Below, one piece after another: positions 15,493 to 24,804 of a stretch of DNA of 42,293 bases. The stretch's first letter is position 1; every line of letters begins with the position of its first letter. Source of the DNA: an uncultured beta proteobacterium (GTDB lineage Bacteria > Pseudomonadota > Gammaproteobacteria > Burkholderiales > SG8-41); the NCBI GenBank assembly GCA_903885665.1, contig CAISJL010000113.1, positions 1 through 42,293 on the forward strand, written 5' to 3'. Below the pieces are notes generated by a model. That model was not told the origin of the DNA. It searched no databases and was given only the letters and a program-made list of their open reading frames with translations. A program made the translations under genes and the position numbers.

Positions 15493-17505
15493 ATGAACGC
15501 GACACCCGCTCCAGATACACCGCTGTGGCAACCAAACCCACAGCACATAACGCAGACCCGTATTGCCGACTTCATGCGGTATATCGCGGCGCATGGTGGC
15601 CCAGAGTGTGCTGACTATGCCGCACTCTACGAGTGGTCGATCTGCGCACCGCAAGACTTCTGGGTTGCGGTTTGGGACTTCTGTGACATTATCGCTACCC
15701 AACGCGGCGAAACCGTAATCAGCGATCCCGAACAAATGCCAGGCGCACGCTGGTTTCCAGATGCACGCTTAAATTACGCTGAGAATTTACTTCGTCCCAA
15801 TCACCCCAGAATCAAAGACAGCGAACCTGCGATTATTTTTTGGGGTGAACACCAAGTCAAACAAACCCTCACCATCAAGGACCTTCGCGGCGCTGTCTCG
15901 CAATTCACCCAAGCGCTACGTGCGCGCGGCATTCAGCCTGGTGATCGCGTTGCTGGCTACTTACCCAATCTACCCGAAACTGTGATCGCCATGTTGGCTG
16001 CTACCAGCTTGGGTGCGGTGTGGTCATCTTGCTCGCCGGACTTTGGGGTGCAAGGCGTAGTCGATCGCTTCAGTCAAATCGCCCCGCGCATACTGATTGC
16101 AAGCGACGGCTACTTCTATAACCGACAAACCATTAGCAATCTCGCGCGTTTGCAACAGATCATGGCGCAACTGCCTAGCGTCGAACAACTGGTGATTGTG
16201 CCCTACATTGATACTGATCACTTGAATCAACAATCAATTCAAGAGGTATTGCCTGAGGCATTAATTTGGGCTGATGTCCTCGCACCTTTCAGCCCCCAAA
16301 CGCTGGAGTTTGCCGCACTGCCATTTGATCATCCGCTATTCATCATGTACTCCTCGGGCACCACGGGTGCGCCAAAATGCATTGTGCATAGTGCTGGCGG
16401 CACCTTGCTACAACACCTTAAAGAGCATGTGCTACACACCAATATCAGCGCGGGTGATCGTTTGTTTTATTTCACCACTTGCGGATGGATGATGTGGAAT
16501 TGGTTGGTCTCGGGACTAGCCTCTGGCGCTACACTCTTACTCTACGATGGCTCACCGTTCCTCGCTAAAGGCCAAATTTTATGGGACTTCGCAGCGCAGA
16601 CTCAATGCAATATCTTTGGCACTTCGGCCAAGTATCTAGACGCTATTGCTAAACTCAATTTACAACCACAGACCAGCCATGACTTGAGTGCATTGCGCAC
16701 CATTCTCTCAACTGGTTCACCGCTAGCACCCGAGAGCTTTGACTACGTCTACCGTGCTATTAAATCCGATCTGCAACTGGCTTCAATCTCAGGTGGCACG
16801 GACATCATCTCGTGCTTTGCACTGGGGTGTCCTATCCTGCCAGTATGGCGTGGCGAATTACAATGTCGCGGTTTAGGTATGCCTGTAGAGGTATGGGACG
16901 ATTCTGGACAGCCCATCACTAGCGGCAAAGGTGAACTGGTCTGCATCGCACCCTTCCCGTCCATGCCGATTGGTTTTTGGAACGACCCCGATCAAAGCAA
17001 ATACCGAGCCGCTTATTTCGAGCGCTTCCCTGGAGTCTGGCATCATGGGGACTATGTCGAGCCGACAGTTCACAACGGCTTAGTCATTCACGGCCGCTCC
17101 GATGCCGTTTTAAATCCAGGTGGGGTGCGTATTGGTACTGCTGAAATTTATCGTCAAGTCGAACAACTGCCAGAAGTCCTCGAAAGCATTGCGATCGGTC
17201 AGCAATGGCCAATTCAGCAGCCTAAAGATGTTCGGATTATTTTGTTTGTGCGACTTCGCGAAGGCCTAACACTAGACAAAGCCCTCTCAGACCAGATCAA
17301 AGCACAAATTAAAGACCACACCACGCCTCGTCATATACCGGAACATATCGTGCAAGTTGCCGATATTCCGCGCACCAAAAGCGGCAAGATTGTCGAATTA
17401 GCGGTACGCAATGTAGTGCATGGTGAATCAGTTAAAAATCTAGAGGCTCTAGCAAACCCCGAAGCCTTGGCCTATTTTCGCGATATCGCGCTCTTGCAGA
17501 AATAA
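15493..17505 (+). CDS. Acetoacetyl-CoA synthetase (acetoacetate-CoA ligase)
   Basis: A 670-residue ANL-superfamily enzyme that activates acetoacetate with ATP and CoA. The AMP-binding P-loop is IMYSSGTTGAPKCIVHS, preceded by GAVWSSCSPDFG. The segments FYFTTCGWMMWNWLVSGLASG and ISGGTDIISCFALG are characteristic of acetoacetyl-CoA rather than acetyl-CoA synthetases. The C-terminal domain has the adenylation Lys in PRTKSGKIVE. Length matches the family (about 650-670). It fits the PHB genes downstream by returning acetoacetate from PHB breakdown to acetoacetyl-CoA. ATG 15493 follows lysS by 23 bp with only a weak ribosome site. Confidence 0.93.
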   Translation: MNATPAPDTPLWQPNPQHITQTRIADFMRYIAAHGGPECADYAALYEWSICAPQDFWVAVWDFCDIIATQRGETVISDPEQMPGARWFPDARLNYAENLLRPNHPRIKDSEPAIIFWGEHQVKQTLTIKDLRGAVSQFTQALRARGIQPGDRVAGYLPNLPETVIAMLAATSLGAVWSSCSPDFGVQGVVDRFSQIAPRILIASDGYFYNRQTISNLARLQQIMAQLPSVEQLVIVPYIDTDHLNQQSIQEVLPEALIWADVLAPFSPQTLEFAALPFDHPLFIMYSSGTTGAPKCIVHSAGGTLLQHLKEHVLHTNISAGDRLFYFTTCGWMMWNWLVSGLASGATLLLYDGSPFLAKGQILWDFAAQTQCNIFGTSAKYLDAIAKLNLQPQTSHDLSALRTILSTGSPLAPESFDYVYRAIKSDLQLASISGGTDIISCFALGCPILPVWRGELQCRGLGMPVEVWDDSGQPITSGKGELVCIAPFPSMPIGFWNDPDQSKYRAAYFERFPGVWHHGDYVEPTVHNGLVIHGRSDAVLNPGGVRIGTAEIYRQVEQLPEVLESIAIGQQWPIQQPKDVRIILFVRLREGLTLDKALSDQIKAQIKDHTTPRHIPEHIVQVADIPRTKSGKIVELAVRNVVHGESVKNLEALANPEALAYFRDIALLQK

Positions 17506-17608
17506 AAAATTGAAATAAATTCAAATAAAATCAATGCGTTATTTAAATCTACCAAGTATGAGCCAATCCTGAGCGCTTATTTTCTAATGATATTGCCGCT
17601 TTAATTGC

Positions 17609-18445
17609 TTAGTTCCAAATCCGCCACCATGAACGCTCTTGCTGAGGACCGCCACGATAGAACTCGCTATTGGGAAAGTTTTTATCTAAAACTCGCCGCG
17701 CGTCCTCACTCAGGTCATGTAGACCGGCAGCAGCATAAGCTTGCACCATAATCCACAAGGCCTCTTCACCCGCAGGCGCTCCGGGGTATTGCTTCAAGAC
17801 AAACTGCGCACGGTTAGCAGCCGCCACAAACGCCCGCCGCTTCATGTAATAACGTGCCACATGAATCTCATTTCGGGCTAAGGTGTTGACTAAGTAATTC
17901 AACCGCGACAACGCGTCAGGTCCGTACTTACTGTCTGGGAAGCGACTCACCAAGTCTTTAAACGCAACAAATGCATCAGCTGCCGCTTTGGGGTCGCGCT
18001 CTGACAAATCTTGATTGCTAATCAATCCAGTAATGCCCAAATCATCATTAAAGTTAATGCGACCTTTCAGGTAATACATGTAATCAACACTAGGATGATT
18101 CGGATACTGCTTAATAAATCGATCAATCACTGCTAAGGCCAGCGCTGGATCATCGTTGCGCCAATGGACATAAGCTAATTCGATTTGTGATTGCTGGGCA
18201 AAACGGCCAAATGGGTAGCGCGATTCTATCCGCTCATAATGCTTGATCGCGGTCGTCCAGTTTCGCAAGCTCATCTCGTATTTGGCTTCCGCATAGAGCT
18301 TCTCAACCGTCCAAGCGCGGGTCGGGTCAATCTCTTTACCAAAAATACCGCACCCCGCCATTAAAACGATCATGGTTAGCGCTAAGAATACCGTTAAAAT
18401 GCGGCGTTGAGATAAGGGCTGAAGTAATGAAGGCTGAAGAGTCAT
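17609..18445 (-). CDS. bamD: Outer-membrane assembly lipoprotein BamD (ComL)
   Basis: A 278-residue lipoprotein component of the BAM complex, which inserts beta-barrel proteins into the outer membrane. The signal peptide ends in the lipobox LMAGC (Cys32). Five TPR-like repeats follow: LYAEAKYEMSLRNWTTAIKHYE, IELAYVHWRNDDPALALAVID, DAFVAFKDLVSRFPDSKY and others. FNDDLGITGLISNQDLSERDP is the usual insertion between repeats 2 and 3. ATG 18445 gives a normal signal peptide, although the frame is open to 18475. A TATAAT box (18457-18452 on the minus strand) ends 6 nt before this ATG. The start overlaps the divergent rluD start. Confidence 0.94.
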   Translation of the reverse strand: MTLQPSLLQPLSQRRILTVFLALTMIVLMAGCGIFGKEIDPTRAWTVEKLYAEAKYEMSLRNWTTAIKHYERIESRYPFGRFAQQSQIELAYVHWRNDDPALALAVIDRFIKQYPNHPSVDYMYYLKGRINFNDDLGITGLISNQDLSERDPKAAADAFVAFKDLVSRFPDSKYGPDALSRLNYLVNTLARNEIHVARYYMKRRAFVAAANRAQFVLKQYPGAPAGEEALWIMVQAYAAAGLHDLSEDARRVLDKNFPNSEFYRGGPQQERSWWRIWN

Positions 18446-19383
18446 TCCAAAATTATACCGAAAACGACGCACCATTGGCTGAGTTTTGCATTACCACGCC
18501 CATAGACTGCGGTGGATTACGGCTCGATCAAGCGCTGGCACGGCTCTTGCCACAGTATTCTCGCGCTCGCCTCACCTTATGGGTACGCGAGGGCCGAGTC
18601 ACCGTCGACCAAAAACCTTGTACGCCGCGCGACAAATTACACGGGGGAGAGCGACTCGTAGTCAAACCTGCGCTCACCCCGGCTGAAACCGCTTATCGAC
18701 CGGAATCGATAGACCTGAACATCGTATTTGAAGATGAGACCTTAATTGTGCTCAACAAACCTGCTGGTTTGGTGGTGCATCCAGGCACTGGCAATTGGCA
18801 TGGCACCCTACTCAATGCGCTACTCGCCCACGCGCCACAACTGCATAACGTACCGCGCGCCGGTATCGTACATCGACTCGATAAAGACACTAGTGGCTTA
18901 TTAGTCGTTGCCAAAACCTTAACCGCCCAGACTGACTTAGTGCGGCAATTGCAAGCACGCTCCGTCAGCCGAGAGTATCGCGCAGTTGCCCATGGTCATG
19001 TTCGGCGCAACGGCACCTACGAAGGCCCAATCGGGCGCGACCCGCGGAGTCGCGTACGGATGGCGGTAGTGGGTAGTGGTAAGCCAGCAATTACCCATTA
19101 CAGTATTGTCGAACTACTACCACGAGCGACCGTATTAGCCTGCAAATTAGAAACTGGGCGCACCCACCAAATCCGCGTCCACCTGCAAAAACTCGGACAT
19201 CCTATCTGGGGCGACCCCGTATACGGCCCGCGCCAAGGCCCGATTGCACCCTTATTCCCACGCCAAGCCCTCCATGCCGAACGCTTGGCCTTAAACCACC
19301 CTGAACATGGTGAACTTATGCAATGGCAAGCACCACTACCTGCCGATATGCGTGAACTGATCGCAAGTCTAAGACTGGCATGA
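18427..19383 (+). CDS. rluD: 23S rRNA pseudouridine synthase RluD family
   Basis: A 318-residue enzyme isomerising uridines of 23S rRNA helix 69. The N-terminal S4 RNA-binding domain is LRLDQALARLLPQYSRARLTLWVREGRVTVD. The catalytic domain contains HRLDKDTSGLLVVAKT with the nucleophilic Asp (residue about 153), and LETGRTHQIRVHLQKLGHPIWGD. TAAGGGC about 9 bp upstream supports ATG 18427. This start lies inside the first codons of the divergent bamD, so the two coding sequences overlap head-to-head by 19 bp. The stop overlaps the next gene by ATGA, indicating coupled translation. Confidence 0.95.
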   Translation: MKAEESFQNYTENDAPLAEFCITTPIDCGGLRLDQALARLLPQYSRARLTLWVREGRVTVDQKPCTPRDKLHGGERLVVKPALTPAETAYRPESIDLNIVFEDETLIVLNKPAGLVVHPGTGNWHGTLLNALLAHAPQLHNVPRAGIVHRLDKDTSGLLVVAKTLTAQTDLVRQLQARSVSREYRAVAHGHVRRNGTYEGPIGRDPRSRVRMAVVGSGKPAITHYSIVELLPRATVLACKLETGRTHQIRVHLQKLGHPIWGDPVYGPRQGPIAPLFPRQALHAERLALNHPEHGELMQWQAPLPADMRELIASLRLA

Positions 19384-20162
19384 ACGCGCCGCATCCAGAC
19401 TGGATACGCCCAGAGTGGCCAGCACCCGTCCATGTGCAGGCCTTGATCACTACTCGCGCTGGCGGGTTAAGCCAAGCCCCCTATGCCAGCTTAAACCTCG
19501 GCACCCATGTGGGCGATGATCCACAACAAGTTGCTGCCAATCGCGCCCGCTTAAACCAAGTCCTACCACAAGCACCCTATTGGCTACATCAAGTGCACGG
19601 CCATCAAGTAGTGGTTGCCGGCACCCCTACAGCCGAACCACCACCAGCAGATGCCAGCATCAGCACCCGTGCTAACACTGTGTGTGTGGTCATGGTTGCT
19701 GATTGCTTGCCGATTTTGCTGTGTGACCGCCGTGGCACTTGCGTGGGTATTGCGCATGCCGGATGGCGCGGCTTAGCCAGCGGCGTGGTTGCCCAGACCG
19801 TGGCGGCACTACCGGCTAGCCCGAATGAATTGCTGGCCTACTTAGGACCCTGCATAGGACCTAACGCATTTGAGGTTGGCGATGAAGTGCGCCAAGCTTA
19901 CCTCACGCTAGATCCGCAACATGCCACTGCGTTTCGCCCCCACCCCAGCGGTCGTTGGTGGTGTGATCTACCTAACCTAGCACGGCAAGTCCTGCACCAT
20001 AGTGGGGTCAGCGCTATTTATGGCGGTCAAGACTGCACGGTCAGTGACCCTGAACGCTTTTTCTCCTACCGCAGAAACGGTGTGACTGGCCGTATGGCTG
20101 CCCTGATTTGGCTGACCGACCCATCAGCCCAGCACACGATGGATAGCCCCAGCCTGACCTGA
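19380..20162 (+). CDS. YfiH/PgeF-type multicopper polyphenol oxidase/purine nucleoside phosphorylase family (DUF152)
   Basis: A 260-residue protein of the YfiH/LACC1 family. Members have been assigned purine nucleosidase/phosphorylase activity and, in E. coli, correction of misincorporated L-Ser in peptidoglycan. The hallmarks are VADCLPILL, GIAHAGWRGLASGVV and YLGPCIGPNAFEVGDEV, providing the conserved His, Cys and His residues of the metal/active site, plus DCTVSDPERFFSYRRNGVTGR at the C terminus. The start overlaps the rluD stop by 4 bp, a very common arrangement in Proteobacteria. Confidence 0.92.
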   Translation: MNAPHPDWIRPEWPAPVHVQALITTRAGGLSQAPYASLNLGTHVGDDPQQVAANRARLNQVLPQAPYWLHQVHGHQVVVAGTPTAEPPPADASISTRANTVCVVMVADCLPILLCDRRGTCVGIAHAGWRGLASGVVAQTVAALPASPNELLAYLGPCIGPNAFEVGDEVRQAYLTLDPQHATAFRPHPSGRWWCDLPNLARQVLHHSGVSAIYGGQDCTVSDPERFFSYRRNGVTGRMAALIWLTDPSAQHTMDSPSLT

Positions 20163-20200
20163 GATTTCCCGTATAATCAAGCATTTTGCGTAGGGCTATC

Positions 20201-21058
20201 GTGACCACATTGCAATGGATCTTGCTCTCTACAATTATTGGCGGCGTGCTCTCAGCCGCCGTTGCTAGCCTATTTGCAATCACCGCAAAAGCCGCCCAAA
20301 TCCCAATGTTGGTCAGCTATGCCGTAGGCGCGCTACTCGGTGCGGCATTCATAGAAGTATTACCCCATGCTTTCCATGATAGCGCGCACATCGAATCTAC
20401 AGCAGCCATCATTCTTGCTGGCATTTTAGGATTCTTTATCTTAGAAAAACTAGTCTTATGGCGGCACTGTCATGAACAAGCGTGCGAAGCGCATGATCCG
20501 CATAAATCACACACCCCTCATGACTCACAAGAATCCGATATACCTCTCCTTGCACAAGCTGGCCAGCCCATCTCCGGCCATCATCATAGCCACGCCCGCC
20601 ACGATCATGGTCGCAGTGGCTTGATGATTTTAATCGGTGATACTTTCCATAACTTCGTAGACGGCGTGCTCATTGCTGCAGCCTTCATGGCGGACACTCA
20701 ACTCGGCATTGTGACCGCTATTGCCATCGTTGCCCACGAAATACCTCAAGAGGTTGGTGATTTTCTGATTCTGCTGCATTCTGGCTATAGCAAACGCGCA
20801 GCCTTGTTCTACAACTTACTATCTAGCACAGCCATGATTGTGGGCGGTTTGCTCGCGTATTACACCTTGCAAACTGCACAAACTTTAGTCACCCCACTGC
20901 TCGCACTTGCTGCAGCGAGTATGCTCTATGTGGCTGTGGCCGATTTGATTCCTGGACTACATAAACGCACAGAGCTCGCCGCTACTGCCCAACAAGTATT
21001 GCTAATTTGTCTAGGGGTTGCCACCATCTGGTTGGTGGGTCATTGGGCACACGGCTAA
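20201..21058 (+). CDS. ZIP-family divalent metal transporter
   Basis: A 285-residue inner-membrane protein with about seven or eight hydrophobic helices. It has a long His-rich cytoplasmic loop (residues about 95-140: HCHEQACEAHDPHK, HHHSHARHDHG). The binuclear metal-site signatures GDTFHNFVDGVLIAAAF (helix IV) and VAHEIPQEVGDFLILLHSGYS (helix V) identify ZIP import of Zn or another divalent metal. GTG 20201 is chosen: TAGGG precedes it by about 6 bp and it begins the first helix, while TTG 20186 is weaker. A TATAAT hexamer lies at 20172-20177, so it may have its own promoter. Confidence 0.92.
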   Translation: MTTLQWILLSTIIGGVLSAAVASLFAITAKAAQIPMLVSYAVGALLGAAFIEVLPHAFHDSAHIESTAAIILAGILGFFILEKLVLWRHCHEQACEAHDPHKSHTPHDSQESDIPLLAQAGQPISGHHHSHARHDHGRSGLMILIGDTFHNFVDGVLIAAAFMADTQLGIVTAIAIVAHEIPQEVGDFLILLHSGYSKRAALFYNLLSSTAMIVGGLLAYYTLQTAQTLVTPLLALAAASMLYVAVADLIPGLHKRTELAATAQQVLLICLGVATIWLVGHWAHG

Positions 21059-21104
21059 GCAATGTGACTATCCAAGCCCACCACCATGAGGTCTAATCAC
21101 CATC

Positions 21105-22889
21105 ATGACTCAATCTCAGGCACCTAACCCGAACGCCCCTGACCCACAGGCCGTTGCAGCCGCATTCAGCGCCTTACAACAGCAATTACTAGCGCACTGG
21201 CGAGCCGCACACCACAGCACACCAACCCAGCCCAACTATGCCACTTGGGTGGACAGCATCACTGCAGGACTCGGGGCCCAACCTGAGCGCTGGCAAACAC
21301 TTATCCAAGACTATCAACACGAACAATTCGAGCTGTGGCAACACTATATTGGTGGCACACCCATTACGTCACCGCCTCCACCACTAGCCGATAGACGCTT
21401 TAGTGCTAGCGAATGGCAAGAGCCCTACTATTGCTATTTAGCCCAAAGCTATTTACGCACCAGCGCTTGGCTAGACGCGCTCACCAATGATTTATATACC
21501 GACCCCCAAAAGCAACGCAAACTCAAAGTCTTTACCCGCCAAATCATCGATGCCCTATGCCCAGCCAATTTTCCGTGGAGTAATCCCGAAGCAATTAAAA
21601 TCGCGATGGCCACTGAAGGCGCAAGCCTGCGCACAGGACTCAGCCATCTGCAGGCTGACCTAAACAAAGGTCTACTGTCCATGACCGATGAGCAGGCCTT
21701 TAGCGTGGGCACTAATCTTGCTGTCACCCCAGGCGCTGTGGTGTTTGAAAATGCGCTGATGCAAGTCTTACAATACCAAGCACTTACGCCACGCGTGTAT
21801 CAACGCCCGCTAGTGATTATTCCACCGTGTATTAACAAATATTACATTCTCGACCTGCAAGCGCATAACTCATTTGTGCGCTATGCCGTGGCGGCTGGTC
21901 ACACGGTATTCATGGTGTCCTGGCGAAACACGCCCGCTGAGCTCGGTACACAATCCTGGGATGACTACGTCGCCAACGGCGTAATCAACGCACTGCAAGT
22001 TGCGCAAAGCATTAGTGGTGTGGCACAGGTGAATGCCTTGGGCTTTTGCATTGGTGGCACACTCCTGAGCTGTGCCCTAGCGGTGCTACGGGCGCGCGGC
22101 GATCTTCCAGTGGCGAGTCTCACCCTACTCACTACGATGCTCGACTTTTGCGACACCGGCGAGCTCGGGCTCTTTATCGATGAGGCATTTGTCGCGCAGC
22201 GGGAAGCACGATTTACCGAGGGCGGCGTGCTTGACGGTCGCGAGTTAGCGATGGCTTTTGCAAGCCTACGCGCCAATGATTTAATCTGGCCCAACGTGAT
22301 CACCCATTATCTTAAAGGTCGCGCACTCCCGGCCTTTGACTTGCTCTATTGGAATAGTGATAGCACTAATTTACCTGGACGCTTCTACGCCCAATATCTG
22401 CGCCATACCTATTTAGAAAACAAATTACCCAAAGCAGGGGCATGGACAGTATGTGACACGCCCATCGACTTAAGTCAGATTGACATACCCAGCTATGTGA
22501 TGGCGGCCAAAGACGATCATATTGTGCCTTGGCGCAGCGCTTACGCCAGCGCCCAACATTTAGGCGGCAAGGTGCAATTTACCCTCGCTGCAAGCGGTCA
22601 TATCGCCGGCGTGATCAACCCCGAGGCTCAACATAAACGCCACTTCTGGCGCAAGCCCAAACTGTCGCGGCAGTCCGAGGACTGGCTAGCCCGCGCCAAA
22701 ACCATACCTGGCAGCTGGTGGCCAGACTGGTTGGCTTGGCTCAAGCCCCACGCCGGCCCGCGCCGAGCTGCCCCCGCAGCCCTAGGCCATACGGATTATC
22801 CGGTCATTGAGGCTGCTCCCGGCACTTATGTGAAAGCGCGCCTACAACCAAACGCCGCAGCCAGCCAAAAAACACCGACAAATTCCTAG
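21105..22889 (+). CDS. phaC: Class I poly(3-hydroxyalkanoate) synthase
   Basis: A 594-residue enzyme polymerising 3-hydroxybutyryl-CoA to PHB on granules. It has the N-terminal PhaC domain (about 60-290) with NLAVTPGAVVFEN and IIPPCINKYYILDL. The alpha/beta-hydrolase core carries the lipase-like box LGFCIGG with catalytic Cys315. The Asp is in AAKDDHIVPW and the His in ASGHIAGVINP. Length is normal for class I. It stands upstream of phaB and phaR, but no phaA thiolase gene lies between phaC and phaB as in many Burkholderiales. Confidence 0.97.
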   Translation: MTQSQAPNPNAPDPQAVAAAFSALQQQLLAHWRAAHHSTPTQPNYATWVDSITAGLGAQPERWQTLIQDYQHEQFELWQHYIGGTPITSPPPPLADRRFSASEWQEPYYCYLAQSYLRTSAWLDALTNDLYTDPQKQRKLKVFTRQIIDALCPANFPWSNPEAIKIAMATEGASLRTGLSHLQADLNKGLLSMTDEQAFSVGTNLAVTPGAVVFENALMQVLQYQALTPRVYQRPLVIIPPCINKYYILDLQAHNSFVRYAVAAGHTVFMVSWRNTPAELGTQSWDDYVANGVINALQVAQSISGVAQVNALGFCIGGTLLSCALAVLRARGDLPVASLTLLTTMLDFCDTGELGLFIDEAFVAQREARFTEGGVLDGRELAMAFASLRANDLIWPNVITHYLKGRALPAFDLLYWNSDSTNLPGRFYAQYLRHTYLENKLPKAGAWTVCDTPIDLSQIDIPSYVMAAKDDHIVPWRSAYASAQHLGGKVQFTLAASGHIAGVINPEAQHKRHFWRKPKLSRQSEDWLARAKTIPGSWWPDWLAWLKPHAGPRRAAPAALGHTDYPVIEAAPGTYVKARLQPNAAASQKTPTNS

Positions 22890-22993
22890 AATACTGGTAA
22901 ATTTGCGCTTGCTTGAGCTTGTTTTTGCAGACTTAAGCAGCGCTCATTTTACAAATTTTTTACATCAAACCATGTGCCCTTAAGGAGATCACG

Positions 22994-23734
22994 ATGTCTC
23001 GAGTTGCAGTAGTTACTGGCGGAATGGGTGGCTTAGGTGAGGCCATCTGTATTAAATTGTCCAACATGGGTTATCGTGTCGTTGCTACTTATTCACCAGG
23101 CAACACCAAGCATGCCCAATGGTTAAGCGACATGCAAAAACAAGGGCACAACTTTCAAGCGGTGGCTGTGGATGTCAGTGATTACTCATCGTGCCAACAA
23201 GCAGTCGCGCAAATTACCACTCAAGTCGGCGCTGTCGATGTATTGGTAAATAACGCCGGTATCACTCGCGACACCACCTTCCGCAAAATGGATTTAGAGG
23301 CTTGGAATACAGTTATCAATACCAACCTTGATAGCGTATTTAATATGACTAAACAAGTCATCGAAGGCATGGCTGAGCGTAATTGGGGGCGCGTGATTAA
23401 TGTGTCCTCGGTCAATGGTCAAAAGGGCGCATTTGGCCAAACCAACTACTCGGCTGCTAAGGCCGGTATGCATGGCTTTACCAAAGCTGCCGCACTCGAA
23501 TATGCTCGAAAGGGGGTTACGGTGAACACCATCTCCCCGGGCTATATCGGCACCCAAATGGTGATGGCGATTCCGAAAGAAGTTCTAGACTCCAAAATCA
23601 TTCCGCAAATCCCCATTGGGCGACTCGGCAAACCAGAGGAAGTCGCTGGCTTAGTCGCCTATCTCTGCTCTGAAGAGGCCGCTTTTGTGACGGGTGCCAA
23701 CATCGCTATTAACGGCGGTCAGCACATGCAATAG
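22994..23734 (+). CDS. phaB: Acetoacetyl-CoA reductase
   Basis: A 246-residue SDR that reduces acetoacetyl-CoA to (R)-3-hydroxybutyryl-CoA with NADPH. TGGMGGLGEAI is the cofactor motif. NNAG, NTNLDSVFN, NVSSVNGQ and TNYSAAKAGM supply the complete Asn-Ser-Tyr-Lys tetrad. SRVAVVTGGMGGLGE and AINGGQHMQ at the ends match PhaB proteins. AAGGAGATCACG precedes ATG 22994, a strong ribosome site. It provides the monomer for PhaC upstream. Confidence 0.96.
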   Translation: MSRVAVVTGGMGGLGEAICIKLSNMGYRVVATYSPGNTKHAQWLSDMQKQGHNFQAVAVDVSDYSSCQQAVAQITTQVGAVDVLVNNAGITRDTTFRKMDLEAWNTVINTNLDSVFNMTKQVIEGMAERNWGRVINVSSVNGQKGAFGQTNYSAAKAGMHGFTKAAALEYARKGVTVNTISPGYIGTQMVMAIPKEVLDSKIIPQIPIGRLGKPEEVAGLVAYLCSEEAAFVTGANIAINGGQHMQ

Positions 23735-23772
23735 CGTAATCTGGCACGCTACCCAAACAACGACCGACGCAC

Positions 23773-23798
23773 CATGTGGCCTCATTCGAGGCCACATG
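23773..23798 (+). terminator. Hairpin after phaB
   Basis: An 11-bp perfect stem (CATGTGGCCTC and its complement) closes the 4-nt loop ATTC, 39 bp after the phaB stop. It lacks a clear U-tract on either strand. It may be a weak terminator or an mRNA 3'-end stabiliser. Confidence 0.5.
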
Positions 23799-24106
23799 TA
23801 CCGACCGCAAAAAAACGGTTTAAATATAACGTCAAGTCGTGTTAAGGTAGCGTCCAACGACTACATATAAAATAAGCCTCTGGGCAAAAAACACCAGACA
23901 TCAAACATACACTGAGCCGCAACACATTCACTAGAAAGCATAATGGCCGTTCGAGGAACATTGATGATATTTGCCATATTCGCCGCATCTATTAGACCGA
24001 CCTTTAAAAAAATATAACTTATTGATTTTATTGATATTTTAATAAATTCTTGCGTGAACTCCTGGCGTTACATCACACTGCCCAACCTCATCCATTTGGA
24101 AGCCCT
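23799..24106. other. phaB-phaR intergenic region
   Basis: About 300 bp, becoming very AT-rich towards phaR (24000-24050). No further gene is seen. It presumably holds the phaR promoter. PhaR-type proteins bind TGC-containing sites near phasin and phaR promoters, but no convincing pair of sites could be assigned by eye. Confidence 0.5.
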
Positions 24107-24682
24107 ATGAGCACACCGGTCAGAACTATCAAGAAATATCCAAATCGTCGTCTCTACGATACCGAAACCAGCACCTACATTACCCTCACGGATATCAAGA
24201 AACTCGTTCTTGATAACGTCAGCTTTAAGGTCGAAGATGCCAAAACTAAAGACGACTTAACGCGCAGCATCCTCATGCAAATTATTCTCGAGGAAGAAGC
24301 TGCTGGCACGCCCATGTTTACCTCAGAAGTACTCTCCCAAATCATCCGCTTCTATGGCAACGCGCTCCAAGGCATGATGGGCAGCTATATCGAAAAGAAC
24401 ATCCACACATTTATGCAAATTCAAAATCAGCTACAGGATCAATCGCGCCAAATCTATGGCCAAAATCCGATTTTGAATAGTGACACTTGGAACGAATTTA
24501 TTCGCAACCAAGGCCCCTCTATGCAAGGGTTTATGAGTAGCTATCTAGAACAAAGTGCACGCACCTTTCTCGATATGCAAAACCAACTGCAATCCCAAAC
24601 TCGCAATCTGTGGGGTAATTTTCCATACCCAGGATTCACCCCCAATGGCACTAAACCTGACGACGGCGAAACTAAGTCTTAG
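24107..24682 (+). CDS. phaR: PHB synthesis repressor PhaR
   Basis: A 191-residue DNA-binding regulator of PHB granule-associated proteins. Residues 1-65 are the PHB_acc_N DNA-binding domain (RTIKKYPNRRLYDTETSTYI, then LTDIKKLVLDN). Two PHB_acc repeats follow, QIIRFYGNALQGMMGSYIEKNIHTF and a related GPSMQGFMSSYLEQSARTF, which bind PHB. GGAAG about 6 bp before ATG 24107 sets the start; the open frame back to 24050 is not used. It releases DNA when nascent PHB sequesters it. rimO follows, as in many Betaproteobacteria. Confidence 0.95.
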   Translation: MSTPVRTIKKYPNRRLYDTETSTYITLTDIKKLVLDNVSFKVEDAKTKDDLTRSILMQIILEEEAAGTPMFTSEVLSQIIRFYGNALQGMMGSYIEKNIHTFMQIQNQLQDQSRQIYGQNPILNSDTWNEFIRNQGPSMQGFMSSYLEQSARTFLDMQNQLQSQTRNLWGNFPYPGFTPNGTKPDDGETKS

Positions 24683-24804
24683 CCCACCGGACTTTGACTC
24701 TTGGGGCTGAGGTGGCCTTTAGCGCCTGCGTGAACAGCCATTGACTACGCAGCACTAGCATCTGATCACACTCTAGGATAGGATGCTCGCCGGCGCGACC
24801 TCAA

